Shown: positions 1 through 8,196, counted from the stretch's first letter. The stretch is DNA of 64,000 bases from an uncultured Porphyromonadaceae bacterium (GCA_902489275.1 CABTZK010000003.1:62001-126000), one strand, 5' to 3'. Notes: generated by a model from the letters alone, not told the origin. Numbers and translations: made by a program.

Positions 1-2
1 CC

Positions 3-488
3 AAGGCTGGGCAGATTGAGCTCATCGGCCGAATGCGCCGCGAGGTGCCGCATCTTCACTTGCGCACCACGCTCATGGTGGGATTCCCTGGTGAGGGTGA
101 CGAGGAGTTCCAGGAACTGCTCGACTTCGCGCGGGAGATGCGCTTTGAGCGAATGGGTGCCTTTGCCTATAGCGAAGAGGAGGGAACTTGGGCGGCAAGG
201 CACTTTGACGATGCTGTGCCGCAGGAAGTGAAAAATCAACGCTTGCAGCAGCTCATGGACTTGCAGGAAACGATTTCCATGGAGATTCAGGAGCGTAAAG
301 TGGGCAAGAGGCTGAAAGTGATCATCGACAGCGAGGACGAGAACCATTACATCGGCCGCACCGAGTGGGACAGCCCAGAGGTGGATCCAGAGGTGCTCGT
401 CAAGAAAACGAAAAAATTAGAGATAGGCCAGTTCTATCTGGTGAAAATCATTGAGGCTTTGCCGTTTGAGCTCATTGCAGTGCCATAG
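3..488 (+). CDS. rimO: Ribosomal protein S12 methylthiotransferase RimO, 3' part
   Basis: The reading frame is open from the window edge, so the start lies upstream. What remains is the end of the radical-SAM barrel (LMVGFPGE, then FAYSEEEGT) followed by a C-terminal TRAM-like RNA-binding domain (from about KRLKVIIDSE to the end). These match RimO, which methylthiolates the aspartate of ribosomal protein S12 at the ribosome. The N-terminal [4Fe-4S] domain and the CxxxCxxC motif are outside the window. The related MiaB and MtaB enzymes are less likely because the FAYSEEEGT segment is RimO-like. The stop lies 22 bp from the stop of the convergent downstream gene. Confidence 0.9.
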   Translation, partial: KAGQIELIGRMRREVPHLHLRTTLMVGFPGEGDEEFQELLDFAREMRFERMGAFAYSEEEGTWAARHFDDAVPQEVKNQRLQQLMDLQETISMEIQERKVGKRLKVIIDSEDENHYIGRTEWDSPEVDPEVLVKKTKKLEIGQFYLVKIIEALPFELIAVP

Positions 489-509
489 CGCCGAAAAATG
501 CGCTTGCGC

Positions 510-773
510 CTATTTCCCCTCTGCCTCACCGTAGGTTCCATACCTTGTGGTCTCATCGTCGTCCTCTTGCGAGTTGCGCGCTTTCTCTCGTGTGCGCAAG
601 CGATAGAACAGGTAGATGATGATGAACAGCCCAATCCCGATAATCCCAAAGTAGCGTGTGTAGTTTCCTGCGCGGTAAACATCCCATCCCACATAGGCCA
701 TCACGACCAAGTAGATGAGCATGGCGGCCGGCAAGATGATGGACCACCGAAAGGCCATGTGGCTTTTTTTCAT
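510..773 (-). CDS. Small two-helix membrane protein, unknown function
   Basis: An 87-residue protein with two hydrophobic segments (about residues 9-30 and 42-57) and a charged, acidic C-terminal tail. I do not recognise a named family. Its ATG overlaps the stop of the upstream exonuclease gene as ATGA, so the two are probably translationally coupled and co-transcribed. Small proteins of this layout are common in Bacteroidota, but nothing in the sequence points to a specific role. Confidence 0.7.
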   Translation of the reverse strand: MKKSHMAFRWSIILPAAMLIYLVVMAYVGWDVYRAGNYTRYFGIIGIGLFIIIYLFYRLRTREKARNSQEDDDETTRYGTYGEAEGK

Positions 774-1393
774 GATTTTTCCTCCTCTTTCACGATAAAC
801 GGTGACTTTGCAGGGTCAAATTCCCCGCTTCTGAGATAGTTATAGATGTTGATGCACGCCCATGCGTCGATGGCGGCATAGCGCTGTTGGCTTTTGGTCA
901 ATTGCTTAGCGTCCCAATTGGTGAGACGCTGGCTCTTGCTGATTTTCTGCTGAAACAAAATGGCATAGACTTTCTGCAGGCTGATGTCGGCAATGTGGAA
1001 CTTGGTCACAATGTCTTGAATGTCGACAAAGCCAGCCGGCTTCGTCTGCGACACGCGGCTCAGGCCATTGAAGTCGTCATGAAGCGAGAGGCCTACTTTC
1101 TTGCACGATGGGTCGGCAAGGTAGTCTCCTAACCGTTGTGGAACGCCAATGCGGTTGACACGAAAGAGAAAACACTCGCTAAGCGTTGACAGTTGAATGA
1201 GCGACATCGAGTGCTGATCGCCTTTGTGAAACGTGGGACGCGTCTCGGTGTCAAAGCCCACCAGCGGCGCGGAGCGTAGAACGTTGATGGCTGCGTTCAC
1301 CTTGAGCATCGAGTCAATCACGTAGATTTCGCCTGGGAACTCAACCGTTTCCATTTCGTTGACGCGCTCTTTCTCTATCGCAATTTTCAGCAT
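770..1393 (-). CDS. 3'-5' exonuclease, DEDDy (RNase D-like) family
   Basis: A 207-residue single-domain DEDD exonuclease. Visible motifs: Exo I (GFDTETRP, about residues 47-54), Exo II around SLHDDFNG, and Exo III with the DEDDy pattern YAAIDAWA near residue 172, so the metal-binding acids and the general-base tyrosine are present. It lacks the HRDC domains of full-length RNase D, as is usual for the short Bacteroidota version. Likely substrates are RNA or DNA 3' ends; the sequence does not say which. A canonical promoter lies just upstream and the membrane-protein gene follows by a 4-nt overlap. Confidence 0.85.
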   Translation of the reverse strand: MLKIAIEKERVNEMETVEFPGEIYVIDSMLKVNAAINVLRSAPLVGFDTETRPTFHKGDQHSMSLIQLSTLSECFLFRVNRIGVPQRLGDYLADPSCKKVGLSLHDDFNGLSRVSQTKPAGFVDIQDIVTKFHIADISLQKVYAILFQQKISKSQRLTNWDAKQLTKSQQRYAAIDAWACINIYNYLRSGEFDPAKSPFIVKEEEKS

Positions 1394-1436
1394 CTGTGTG
1401 TATTTGTTCTGTCAGTCAATTGTGCTTGAGGAGTTG

Positions 1437-1467
1437 CAAAGGTACAAAAATCTTGGCGCAATCACAA
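1437..1467 (-). promoter_or_regulatory. Bacteroidota-type promoter of the exonuclease operon
   Basis: Read on the minus strand: GTTG, 20 bp, then TACCTTTG at 1444-1437. This fits the sigma-ABfr consensus TTTG-N19-21-TAnnTTTG. Transcription would start near 1430, about 40 nt before the ATG at 1393. Confidence 0.6.
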
Positions 1468-1483
1468 CCCTTTGTGCGGCATT

Positions 1484-1516
1484 AAAAAAGTCTTGAAGCC
1501 CAATCGGCTTCAAGAC
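1484..1516 (-). terminator. Intrinsic terminator of the rpmB-rpmG-bL38 operon
   Basis: A perfect 11-bp stem (GTCTTGAAGCC pairing with GGCTTCAAGAC) with a 5-nt loop. On the minus strand it is followed directly by six T. It lies 31 bp after the stop of the DUF4295 gene, so it closes the ribosomal operon. Confidence 0.9.
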
Positions 1517-1547
1517 CCTCTATGATGTTGAAATAACGGTGTGCCGA

Positions 1548-1700
1548 TTATTTCTTGAGATATTCTTGAACCTTGTCGTTAGGGACAATGTGCTCAACAA
1601 AAACGTAGGCACCGGTTTTTGGCGAGCGTTCCATCTTAATCACTTTGCTGTATGTGCGGCCTTCACCCGTTTGAAGGGTAGCAACTACTTTTTTTGCCAT
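1548..1700 (-). CDS. DUF4295 family ribosome-associated protein (bL38)
   Basis: A 50-residue basic protein starting MAKKVVATLQ and ending VQEYLKK. Length, sequence and position directly after rpmG match DUF4295, a Bacteroidota-specific family. From general knowledge this family was found as an extra large-subunit protein (called bL38) in a Flavobacterium ribosome structure; I am confident of the family and less so of the name. The gap to rpmG is 16 bp and the terminator follows, so it is the last gene of the operon. It is short enough to be missed by gene callers with a 60-residue cut-off. Confidence 0.9.
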   Translation of the reverse strand: MAKKVVATLQTGEGRTYSKVIKMERSPKTGAYVFVEHIVPNDKVQEYLKK

Positions 1701-1716
1701 ATATCAAAAAGGTTTA

Positions 1717-1905
1717 TTATTTGATTTCTTTGTGGATAGTGTACTTCTTGAGGTAGGGGTTGTATTTCTTCAACTCCAAGCGCTCTGTGGTGTTCTTGCG
1801 GTTTTTGGTGGTGACGTAGCGTGATATCCCTGGCACACCGCTGGCCTTTTGTTCTGTGCATTCAAGAATCACTTGAATTCTATCGCCTTTCGCTTTCTTT
1901 GCCAT
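1717..1905 (-). CDS. rpmG: 50S ribosomal protein L33
   Basis: A 62-residue basic protein with the L33 signatures VILECTEQK, SRYVTTKN and NPYLKKYT. It has none of the paired CxxC zinc motifs of the C+ form of L33; the only cysteine is in LECTE. It sits 6 bp after rpmB and 16 bp before the DUF4295 gene in one transcription unit. L33 belongs to the large subunit near the E site. Confidence 0.97.
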   Translation of the reverse strand: MAKKAKGDRIQVILECTEQKASGVPGISRYVTTKNRKNTTERLELKKYNPYLKKYTIHKEIK

Positions 1906-1911
1906 GATTGA

Positions 1912-2169
1912 TTACTTTTCGATTGTTCTGATTTCTGTTAAATTGCCTTTGGCAGCAGCCTTTTTGAGCGCTGCGTCGAGGCCAAAACGATTGATGATGC
2001 GCAAGCCTGCCGCCGAGACCGTCAACTTGATCCACATCTTCTGCTCGGGCCAGTAAAACTTGCGGTTGAACACATTAACGTTGAATTTACGTTTTGTTCT
2101 TCTTTTCGAATGCGACACGTTGTTGCCCGTTATCGCCTTCTTGCCTGTGATTTCGCAAACTTTAGACAT
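1912..2169 (-). CDS. rpmB: 50S ribosomal protein L28
   Basis: An 85-residue protein with the L28 pattern: CEITGKK near the start, GNNVSHSKRRTKRKF, and VSAAGLRIINRFG in the second half. It is the first gene of the rpmB-rpmG-bL38 operon. The only good promoter I find lies about 290 nt upstream, giving a long leader. The start is fixed by the ATG opening MSKVCEITG, as in homologues. Confidence 0.97.
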   Translation of the reverse strand: MSKVCEITGKKAITGNNVSHSKRRTKRKFNVNVFNRKFYWPEQKMWIKLTVSAAGLRIINRFGLDAALKKAAAKGNLTEIRTIEK

Positions 2170-2449
2170 AGTTGTTGTTTTCTGTTTTTGTTATCAATAA
2201 ATGATGATTATCGATATTCAAGCCAGCCACATCTACTCCACGCATAGCACAATACGCTATGGCCTAATATGGTCAATCTGCCAATCCAGCGTTGTGAGAA
2301 AGCAACTTGGTCAGACAGCGGCCATTGGGGCTATGTAATACCGTCCTACGCTTTATGCGCCAATCTTAGCATCATCAGGCGCATCGAAGTTTCAACGATC
2401 ATGTCACAGAACAGGACTAACGGGAAGTCGTTGTATTCTGCCTTGAAAT
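2170..2449 (-). promoter_or_regulatory. Long 5' leader of the rpmB operon (part of a 442-bp gene-free gap)
   Basis: No credible gene lies between rpmB and the promoter at 2456-2487, leaving a leader of about 280 nt. It contains a 7-bp hairpin (ATGCGCC with GGCGCAT, 2355-2384) and a 6-bp hairpin (CATAGC with GCTATG, about 2243-2261). An 18-codon reading frame starting MIVETSMRL is possible near 2401. The remaining gap to 2611 holds the two divergent promoters and no other feature I can support. A structured leader could be a target for autoregulation by a ribosomal protein, but that is inference. Confidence 0.45.
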
Positions 2450-2455
2450 CGACTG

Positions 2456-2487
2456 CAAAATTACAACTTCTTTTTGACTTCACCAAA
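2456..2487 (-). promoter_or_regulatory. Promoter of the rpmB operon
   Basis: Minus strand: TTTG at 2487-2484, a 20-bp spacer, then TAATTTTG at 2463-2456. This is a full match to TTTG-N19-21-TAnnTTTG. The start point would be near 2449. Confidence 0.75.
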
Positions 2488-2565
2488 TGGGTTTTGGTAA
2501 AAAATGCAAACTTTTCAAGAACAGCCTGTTTCGTGTGGGCCGCCGATAGGGACTTCGGTCGGCTT

Positions 2566-2597
2566 TTTGCCTCTTTGGTGAAAAGTTTGTAATTTTG
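2566..2597 (+). promoter_or_regulatory. Promoter of the GT39-like gene
   Basis: TTTG at 2566-2569, a 20-bp spacer, then TAATTTTG at 2590-2597: a full consensus match. The first ATG at 2612 lies only 14 bp past the -7 element, so the 5' untranslated region is about 10 nt. Confidence 0.75.
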
Positions 2598-2611
2598 CGA
2601 GGATTTTTTTA

Positions 2612-4189
2612 ATGTGCATGGGCATGAAGAAACTTCACTCTCTGTCGTCGAATTGGGCGGCGTTCCTATTCACGGTCTTGTTCACTGTGGTCATCATGGT
2701 GATTTCGGGCAGGGACTCCTGGCTATACGACGCTTACGTGCGCTGTGACACGAATTGGTACTTTATATGCGGTCGCGCGCTCATGAACGGGTTGACCCCC
2801 TACGTTGACTTTGTGGATTCCAAGGGCCCGCTGTTGTGGCTCATCTATGGGGTGGGGTATCTCCTCACCCCTCACAGTTTCATCGGAGTGTTTTGGCTGG
2901 AGTGCCTCGTGTTGCTGGCCACGTTGTGGATTGGCTACAAAATGGCCATGCTGTTCTTGGGCGATCGTCCTATCCTCAACTTGATTAGTGTCGTTCTTTT
3001 AGGATTTGTATTTGTGCAAACCTACGACGAGTGGCGCTGCGAATTTTGGTGCAGGCCATTATTGCTCTACACGGTGTACCTGACCTGCCTGTCGATCAAG
3101 CGCCACTCAGCAAGCACCTATCAAGCCAATGCCCTCCGGTCGGGGCTGTGCGTGGGGCTCGCCTTCATGATCAAATACAGCATCGCCGCCATGATTGGCG
3201 GGATTGCCGTGCTGCAGCTGTATTGGTCGTGGAGATGCCAGAAAGGCCTCCTGTGGCCCTGTTGCTGGCGGTTGATAGCCGGTGCCTCTCTTGCCATGTT
3301 GCCCTTTGTGGTGTATTTGTCATGCACAGGCGCCATGATGGCTTTTGTGCGGGAATATTGCTTGAATACCTTGTTGACTGTAGGCAACCTGGGCGAGTGG
3401 GTGTTCCCGAACATGTCCCCGTCGAGAAGAACCTACCTGCACTTTCACCTGTTTTTCAGGTGGAACGTGATTTGGCAAGTCTGCGCTTGTGTGGTCACCT
3501 TGTTTTCTCCGCTCCGAAAAGCCTACAAGGTGCTTGCCCTGTATTGCTTCACCGTGTGTGCCGCGATCTACATGATGGGTTATTACAGTTATTACTCAGA
3601 AATTGGCGACGTGCTCGTCCTGTTTGGAATCATTTCCGTCATTGCGCTGCTACGCCGCGTCGTCAAAAGCCGCTGGGTCTACGCGGCGCTGCTGCCGCTT
3701 GCCGTGGTTTGGAGTGTTGCCGATGGAATCTTTTTCTTTCGCCAATGCGATTGGGCCTACAACAAGCAAAATCCTCGCCGAAAGATTTATCACACCGCCC
3801 TTCACGTTGTGGCCCAGCAAGGGCGGCACTCTAAAGTGATGTACTTCGACACGATGCCCTGCTGCGGAGATTTGGGGATTTTCAGCGAGTCTCTTCCCGC
3901 ATGCAAGCACTGGGCGCGGCAAAATGGCGCCTTGGAGCAATCGCTCATCTCGCAGGAGAACGCTATCGTCAACCACATTCCCGATGTCGTGGTGGTCAAT
4001 TGCGTCAACGAGAAATTCAATGAGAGGAAGCGGTTCTTGCTCAAGGCAGGGTACTATCCCGTGACCGTCGTCTCAGACAAAGACCGAGAGACCTGGGCCG
4101 AGAGAAAGCAAGAGATTTTCTTGAAGCGCCCTTTCACAACCAGCATTGTGAACGCAACAGACAGGGAAATCTTATTGCGCCAAAAATGA
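2612..4189 (+). CDS. Polytopic membrane protein, GT39/ArnT-like glycosyltransferase
   Basis: A 525-residue protein with roughly ten hydrophobic segments and a soluble C-terminal third. Near the N-terminus, in the first periplasmic loop, it has DTNWYFICGRAL followed by GLTPYVDFVDSKGPLLWL. That layout (acid, then G-x-x-P-Y-x-D-F, then K-x-P) is typical of GT39/ArnT-type enzymes, which move sugars from a polyprenyl-phosphate donor at the outer face of the inner membrane. Acceptor and donor cannot be read from sequence. Met5 (ATG at 2624) is an alternative start. kdsB follows 58 bp later, so a lipopolysaccharide-related role is possible. Confidence 0.7.
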   Translation: MCMGMKKLHSLSSNWAAFLFTVLFTVVIMVISGRDSWLYDAYVRCDTNWYFICGRALMNGLTPYVDFVDSKGPLLWLIYGVGYLLTPHSFIGVFWLECLVLLATLWIGYKMAMLFLGDRPILNLISVVLLGFVFVQTYDEWRCEFWCRPLLLYTVYLTCLSIKRHSASTYQANALRSGLCVGLAFMIKYSIAAMIGGIAVLQLYWSWRCQKGLLWPCCWRLIAGASLAMLPFVVYLSCTGAMMAFVREYCLNTLLTVGNLGEWVFPNMSPSRRTYLHFHLFFRWNVIWQVCACVVTLFSPLRKAYKVLALYCFTVCAAIYMMGYYSYYSEIGDVLVLFGIISVIALLRRVVKSRWVYAALLPLAVVWSVADGIFFFRQCDWAYNKQNPRRKIYHTALHVVAQQGRHSKVMYFDTMPCCGDLGIFSESLPACKHWARQNGALEQSLISQENAIVNHIPDVVVVNCVNEKFNERKRFLLKAGYYPVTVVSDKDRETWAERKQEIFLKRPFTTSIVNATDREILLRQK

Positions 4190-4219
4190 GCGAAAAAGGC
4201 GAAATTGGAGGAAATGTTG

Positions 4220-4227
4220 TAACTTTG
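4220..4227 (+). promoter_or_regulatory. Probable -7 element before kdsB
   Basis: TAACTTTG fits the -7 consensus TAnnTTTG and lies 20 bp before the kdsB ATG. No TTTG is found at the right spacing upstream, so this is weaker than the full promoters in the window. Confidence 0.45.
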
Positions 4228-4247
4228 CGTGAAAATATGGAACAACC

Positions 4248-5009
4248 ATGGAAAAATTGAAGTTTATCGGGATTATTCCTGCAAGATATGCCTCCACACG
4301 GTTCCCTGGCAAGCCAATCGCTATGCTGGGGGGCAAGCCCGTGATTCAACGGGTGTATGAGCAGGCAAGACGGGCGCTCGACGAGGTGGTTGTGGCCACC
4401 GACGACGAGCGCATCGCCCAGGCGGTTCAATCGTTTGGCGGCAGCTGTGTCATGACCCGCAATGACCACAAGAGCGGCACCGACCGCTGCATGGAGGCTC
4501 TCGTGAAGCATGGCGGCGGTGAAGACGTGATCATCAACATTCAAGGCGACGAGCCTTTTATCCAACCCTCGCAAATCCAGGCCATCATAGCCTGCTTTGA
4601 CGACCCCACGACCGACATCGCAACGCTGGTGAAGCCTTACGACCCCCATGGCAGCATTGAGCAACTGCTCAACCCCAACACGCCCAAAGTGGTCGTTGAT
4701 AAGGCCTGGAACGCGAAGTACTTCTCCCGCTCGGTGATTCCTTACCTGCGTGGCGTTGACCCCTCGGCCTGGCCCTCCAAGCACCAGTACTACACGCACT
4801 TGGGCATGTATGCCTACCGAGCCCAGGTCTTGCGGGAAATCACCTCCCTTCCCCAGTCCTCGCTTGAGCAGGCCGAGAGCCTGGAGCAATTGCGATGGAT
4901 TGAAAACGGCTACACCATCAAGGTTGGAGTCAGCCAGGCAGAGACCATCGGCATCGACACGCCCGAGGATCTGGCTCGGGCTGAAAGTTATTTGGCGCAT
5001 CATGGATAA
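4248..5009 (+). CDS. kdsB: CMP-KDO synthetase (3-deoxy-manno-octulosonate cytidylyltransferase)
   Basis: 253 residues, the usual length for KdsB. The nucleotide-binding start IIPARYASTRFPGKP is diagnostic; further on are ATDDERI, SGTDRCMEAL, INIQGDEPF and the end GIDTPEDLARAE. The enzyme joins CTP and KDO to give CMP-KDO, the donor for the lipopolysaccharide inner core, in the cytoplasm. It is followed 15 bp later by an M16-type gene and is probably co-transcribed with it. Confidence 0.96.
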   Translation: MEKLKFIGIIPARYASTRFPGKPIAMLGGKPVIQRVYEQARRALDEVVVATDDERIAQAVQSFGGSCVMTRNDHKSGTDRCMEALVKHGGGEDVIINIQGDEPFIQPSQIQAIIACFDDPTTDIATLVKPYDPHGSIEQLLNPNTPKVVVDKAWNAKYFSRSVIPYLRGVDPSAWPSKHQYYTHLGMYAYRAQVLREITSLPQSSLEQAESLEQLRWIENGYTIKVGVSQAETIGIDTPEDLARAESYLAHHG

Positions 5010-5024
5010 AATCACCCCTCAATC

Positions 5025-6329
5025 ATGGACAGCAAGTTAGACCGAACCCGGCAGCCTGCGACTCAAGGCTTCGACGGCTTGAGACTCGACTTCCCCGCAC
5101 CTGTCAAGTTGAGCAACGGCATTCCCTTGTGGGTGATTGGGAATGGCGAAGACGAGATAAGCCGCCTCAACGTCTACATGGGCGGCGGCACCATCGAGGA
5201 AGAGAAACCGATGCAGGCGTTGATCACTGGCTACATGGTGAAGGAGGGCAGCGCTCAGCACAATAGCGAGGAAATTGCCGAGGCGCTCGACTACTATGGC
5301 GCGTGGAAAGCCGCACAGCACTACAACAACCACACCATGATTTCGCTCTCGTCGCTCAACCGGAACTTTGAGCACACGGTGAAGCTACTCTGCGAATGCA
5401 TCACAAGCCCAACGTTCCCTGGTAGCGAATTTGACTTGTTCAAGTCGCAACTGGCAAGCAACATAGCCACTGCCAGCAAGCGCGTGACTTTCTTGTGCAA
5501 CGAGGCGATGAATGAGCTGTATTACGGCAAGGGGCACCCGCTTGCGCGGCCGCTCACTCCCGAAGGCGTGATGGCGGTGAGCATCGACGACCTCAAGCGC
5601 TTTTACGACCGATACTACAATGCCAATAACTGCCAGATTGTGCTGGCAGGAAAAATCAGCCAAAAGGAAATCGACTGGGTAGATCAAACCATGGGCCAGT
5701 GGAGTAAGCAAGGCGTCCAACTTTGTAGCAAGCCATTGGATTTCAAGCCTTCGGACGTGATGTTCAAGATGGTTGATCGGCCTGGGGTGCTCCAATCGGC
5801 CATCGGCATCACCATCAGAGCCATTCCCCGTCGCCATCCCGATTACTTCAAGTTGAGGCTCACCACAACCCTGCTTGGCGGATACTTTGGCAGCCGACTG
5901 ATGACGAACATCAGAGAGGAAAAGGGCTACACCTACGGCATCCAGGCCTTTCTGGCAGGGTGGAGCGAAGATTCCTACGTGGCTATTCTGAGCGAGTGCG
6001 ACACCCGATACACCATGCGCGTCGTTGAAGAGGTGAAGCGGGAGATCGAGAGGCTGAAAATAGATCCTGTCGCACAGGAGGAACTCGACACGGTGAGGCA
6101 ATACATGCTTGGCGAACTTGCCAAAACGCTCGACACGCCATTCTCGATGGCGAGCTATGTGAGCAACACATTCCTCTTTGGCACCTATCCGGAATATTTC
6201 AACGACCAGGTGAAAGCCATCGAAGCAATGACGGTGGTCGATGTGAAAGAGACTGCAAACCAATATTTTAAAGAAGAAAAAATGAGAATTGTAATTGCGG
6301 GGGACAAAATAAATGTTAAAAAAAATTAA
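5025..6329 (+). CDS. M16-family protein lacking the HxxEH zinc motif
   Basis: 434 residues with two M16 half-domains: an N-terminal domain with YMGGGTIEEE and an M16_C domain with LKRFYDRYYNANN and later GSRLMTNIREEKGYTYGI, a conserved M16 segment. Where active enzymes carry HxxEH, this protein reads ALITGYMVKEGSAQH, so the zinc ligands and catalytic glutamate are absent. Bacterial M16B enzymes often pair an active subunit with an inactive one that keeps the R/Y pair used in substrate binding, as seen here (R and Y in REEKGYTYG). No active partner is in the window. The start ATGGACAGC lies 15 bp after kdsB. No signal peptide is visible. Confidence 0.85.
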   Translation: MDSKLDRTRQPATQGFDGLRLDFPAPVKLSNGIPLWVIGNGEDEISRLNVYMGGGTIEEEKPMQALITGYMVKEGSAQHNSEEIAEALDYYGAWKAAQHYNNHTMISLSSLNRNFEHTVKLLCECITSPTFPGSEFDLFKSQLASNIATASKRVTFLCNEAMNELYYGKGHPLARPLTPEGVMAVSIDDLKRFYDRYYNANNCQIVLAGKISQKEIDWVDQTMGQWSKQGVQLCSKPLDFKPSDVMFKMVDRPGVLQSAIGITIRAIPRRHPDYFKLRLTTTLLGGYFGSRLMTNIREEKGYTYGIQAFLAGWSEDSYVAILSECDTRYTMRVVEEVKREIERLKIDPVAQEELDTVRQYMLGELAKTLDTPFSMASYVSNTFLFGTYPEYFNDQVKAIEAMTVVDVKETANQYFKEEKMRIVIAGDKINVKKN

Positions 6330-6335
6330 TAGAGG

Positions 6336-6366
6336 TTGCAAGGACTGGGAATATTTACGAACTTTG
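6336..6366 (+). promoter_or_regulatory. Possible promoter of the PPi-phosphofructokinase gene
   Basis: TTG at 6336-6338, a 20-bp spacer, then GAACTTTG at 6359-6366. The first base of the -7 element deviates from TAnnTTTG, so this is a moderate match. The ATG is at 6415. Confidence 0.4.
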
Positions 6367-6414
6367 CACGTGAAGTGATAGACTAAATAAAAAATCATTA
6401 ATCATCGTTAGGAA

Positions 6415-8091
6415 ATGGATAAGGATATCAGAAGACTATTTAAAAAGAGCATCCTGCAAATCGCGCGGGCAAACTACAAGCCTCAAATGCCAGAATCTCT
6501 TTTCGGACCCGTGAAACTGGCGAAAGGCAAGCCCACCCAATCGGTAGGCGACCAAGAGGAAATCAAAAAACTCTTCCCATACACTTACGGGATGCCTGAA
6601 TTAAAATTTGAGAAAGACACACATGCTGCTCACGCAGCAACAGAGCCATTGAACGTGGGCGTTATCCTCTCTGGCGGCCAGGCCCCTGGCGGTCACAATG
6701 TCATCAGCGGGATTTTTGACGGCTTAAAATCAATTCACCCGCAGAGCCGCCTCTATGGTTTCCTGATGGGGCCAAGCGGCCTCGTGAATCATGACTACCG
6801 GGAACTCACAGCCGAAATCATCAACGAGTACCGCAATTGTGGCGGCTTCGACATCATAGGCTCGGGACGCACCAAGCTGGAAAAAATCGACCAGTTCGAC
6901 AAAGGCCTGGAAATCATCAAGAAACTCAATATTCGCGCAATCATCATTGTTGGCGGCGATGACTCCAACACCAATGCCGCAGTCCTTGCCGAGTACTACA
7001 AGGCCAAGGGCACAGGAGTGCAAGTGCTTGGCTGCCCGAAAACAATCGATGGCGACTTGAAGAACAAGTGGATTGAGGCATCTTTTGGCTTCGACACGGC
7101 AACCAAGGTTTACAGCGAGCTCATTGGCAACATTGAGCGAGACTGCAACTCGTCAAAAAAATACTGGCACTTCATGAAGGTAATGGGACGGTCGGCATCC
7201 CACATTGCTCTCGAGTGCGCCCTCAAGACCCAGCCCAACGTGACCATCATCAGCGAGGAGGTCGAGGCCAAGAACCAGACCCTGAACCAAGTGGTGGACT
7301 ACATTGCCAAGATTGTCGCTACCCGCGCGGCGCATGGATTGAACTATGGCACAGTCCTTATCCCCGAGGGGCTCATTGAGTTTTTCCCCGCCATGAAGCA
7401 ACTCATTGCCCAGCTTAATAACATCCTTGCCGAGCATCCCGAATTCAAGGAGATGGCGCCCGACGACCAGCATGAGTTTGTCATCAGCCACCTCACCGGG
7501 CAAAACGCCGAGTTTTTCTCTACACTTCCCGCCAAGGTGGCACGCCAGCTTTACCATGACCGCGACCCTCACGGAAACGTGCTTGTGTCGCTCATCGAAA
7601 CCGACCAGCTGCTGAGCGAGATGGTGGCCAAGAAACTTGAGGAAATGCGAGCCCAAGGAAAGTATGTGGGGCGTTTTAGGCCGATGCACCACTTTTTCGG
7701 CTATGAGGGCCGTTGTGGCGACCCGTCGAATTTCGATGCCAACTACTGCTACGCCCTGGGCTACAATGCCGCGCAACTGGTGAAGTGTGGCGCAACGGGC
7801 TATATGTCGTCGATTCGCAACTTGTCGCAGCCTGTGAGCGAGTGGGTTGCTGGCGGCATCCCCATCACCATGATGCTTCACATGGAGCAGCGCAGCGGCG
7901 AGATGAAGCCCGTGATTCGCAAGGCGCTCGTGGACTTGAGCGACAAGCCTTTCCAAGTGTTTGCCGAAAACCGTGACGAGTGGGCCGTCAACACATGCTA
8001 CATCTATCCTGGCGCTGTGCAGTATTTCGGCCCCAGCGAGGTGTGCGACCAAACCACACGAACCCTTTACTACGAGCATGTCGCAAAATAA
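6415..8091 (+). CDS. pfp: Pyrophosphate-dependent 6-phosphofructokinase
   Basis: 558 residues, the length of the long (clade II) PPi-dependent enzymes. It has the phosphate-binding start GVILSGGQAPGGHN, the motif VGGDDSNTNA (GGDD at about 180-183, the second Asp being the residue linked to PPi rather than ATP use), the catalytic KTIDGDL (about 211-217) and MGRSASHIALEC. The reaction interconverts fructose 6-phosphate plus PPi with fructose 1,6-bisphosphate plus Pi in the cytoplasm and is reversible, serving glycolysis and gluconeogenesis. It is transcribed alone, with two hairpins after it. Confidence 0.95.
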   Translation: MDKDIRRLFKKSILQIARANYKPQMPESLFGPVKLAKGKPTQSVGDQEEIKKLFPYTYGMPELKFEKDTHAAHAATEPLNVGVILSGGQAPGGHNVISGIFDGLKSIHPQSRLYGFLMGPSGLVNHDYRELTAEIINEYRNCGGFDIIGSGRTKLEKIDQFDKGLEIIKKLNIRAIIIVGGDDSNTNAAVLAEYYKAKGTGVQVLGCPKTIDGDLKNKWIEASFGFDTATKVYSELIGNIERDCNSSKKYWHFMKVMGRSASHIALECALKTQPNVTIISEEVEAKNQTLNQVVDYIAKIVATRAAHGLNYGTVLIPEGLIEFFPAMKQLIAQLNNILAEHPEFKEMAPDDQHEFVISHLTGQNAEFFSTLPAKVARQLYHDRDPHGNVLVSLIETDQLLSEMVAKKLEEMRAQGKYVGRFRPMHHFFGYEGRCGDPSNFDANYCYALGYNAAQLVKCGATGYMSSIRNLSQPVSEWVAGGIPITMMLHMEQRSGEMKPVIRKALVDLSDKPFQVFAENRDEWAVNTCYIYPGAVQYFGPSEVCDQTTRTLYYEHVAK

Positions 8092-8100
8092 AAAAGTTGG

Positions 8101-8130
8101 CCGTCCGGCACGGACGGTTGACGTTTTTTT
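8101..8130 (+). terminator. Hairpin after pfp, possible first terminator
   Basis: A 7-bp GC-rich stem (CCGTCCG with CGGACGG) with a 3-nt loop. The run of seven T starts 6 nt after the stem, so termination efficiency is uncertain. Confidence 0.5.
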
Positions 8131-8154
8131 AAAATAATCTTTTTTACGGCTTGC

Positions 8155-8196
8155 AACAACCCCCGGCACTTCAAGAAAGCGCTGGGGGTTGTTTTT
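8155..8196 (+). terminator. Intrinsic terminator after pfp
   Basis: A perfect 10-bp stem (AACAACCCCC with GGGGGTTGTT), 19-nt loop, leading into a T run at 8192-8196. It separates pfp from the convergent PP2C-like gene. Confidence 0.75.

Noticed and set aside
2545..2569. Hairpin GCCGA...TCGGC followed by T run as a + strand terminator
   Set aside because: The stem is only 5 bp, there is no upstream + strand gene to terminate, and the T run belongs to the promoter of the next gene.
2269..2592. 107-residue open frame on the + strand in the rpmB leader
   Set aside because: No recognisable motif, it runs through both divergent promoters, and composition is unlike neighbouring genes.
4134..5015. 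293-residue open frame antisense to kdsB
   Set aside because: It is the mirror of a highly conserved gene; GC-rich codon use opens antisense frames throughout this window (also antisense to nifJ, pfp, rny and gcvPA).
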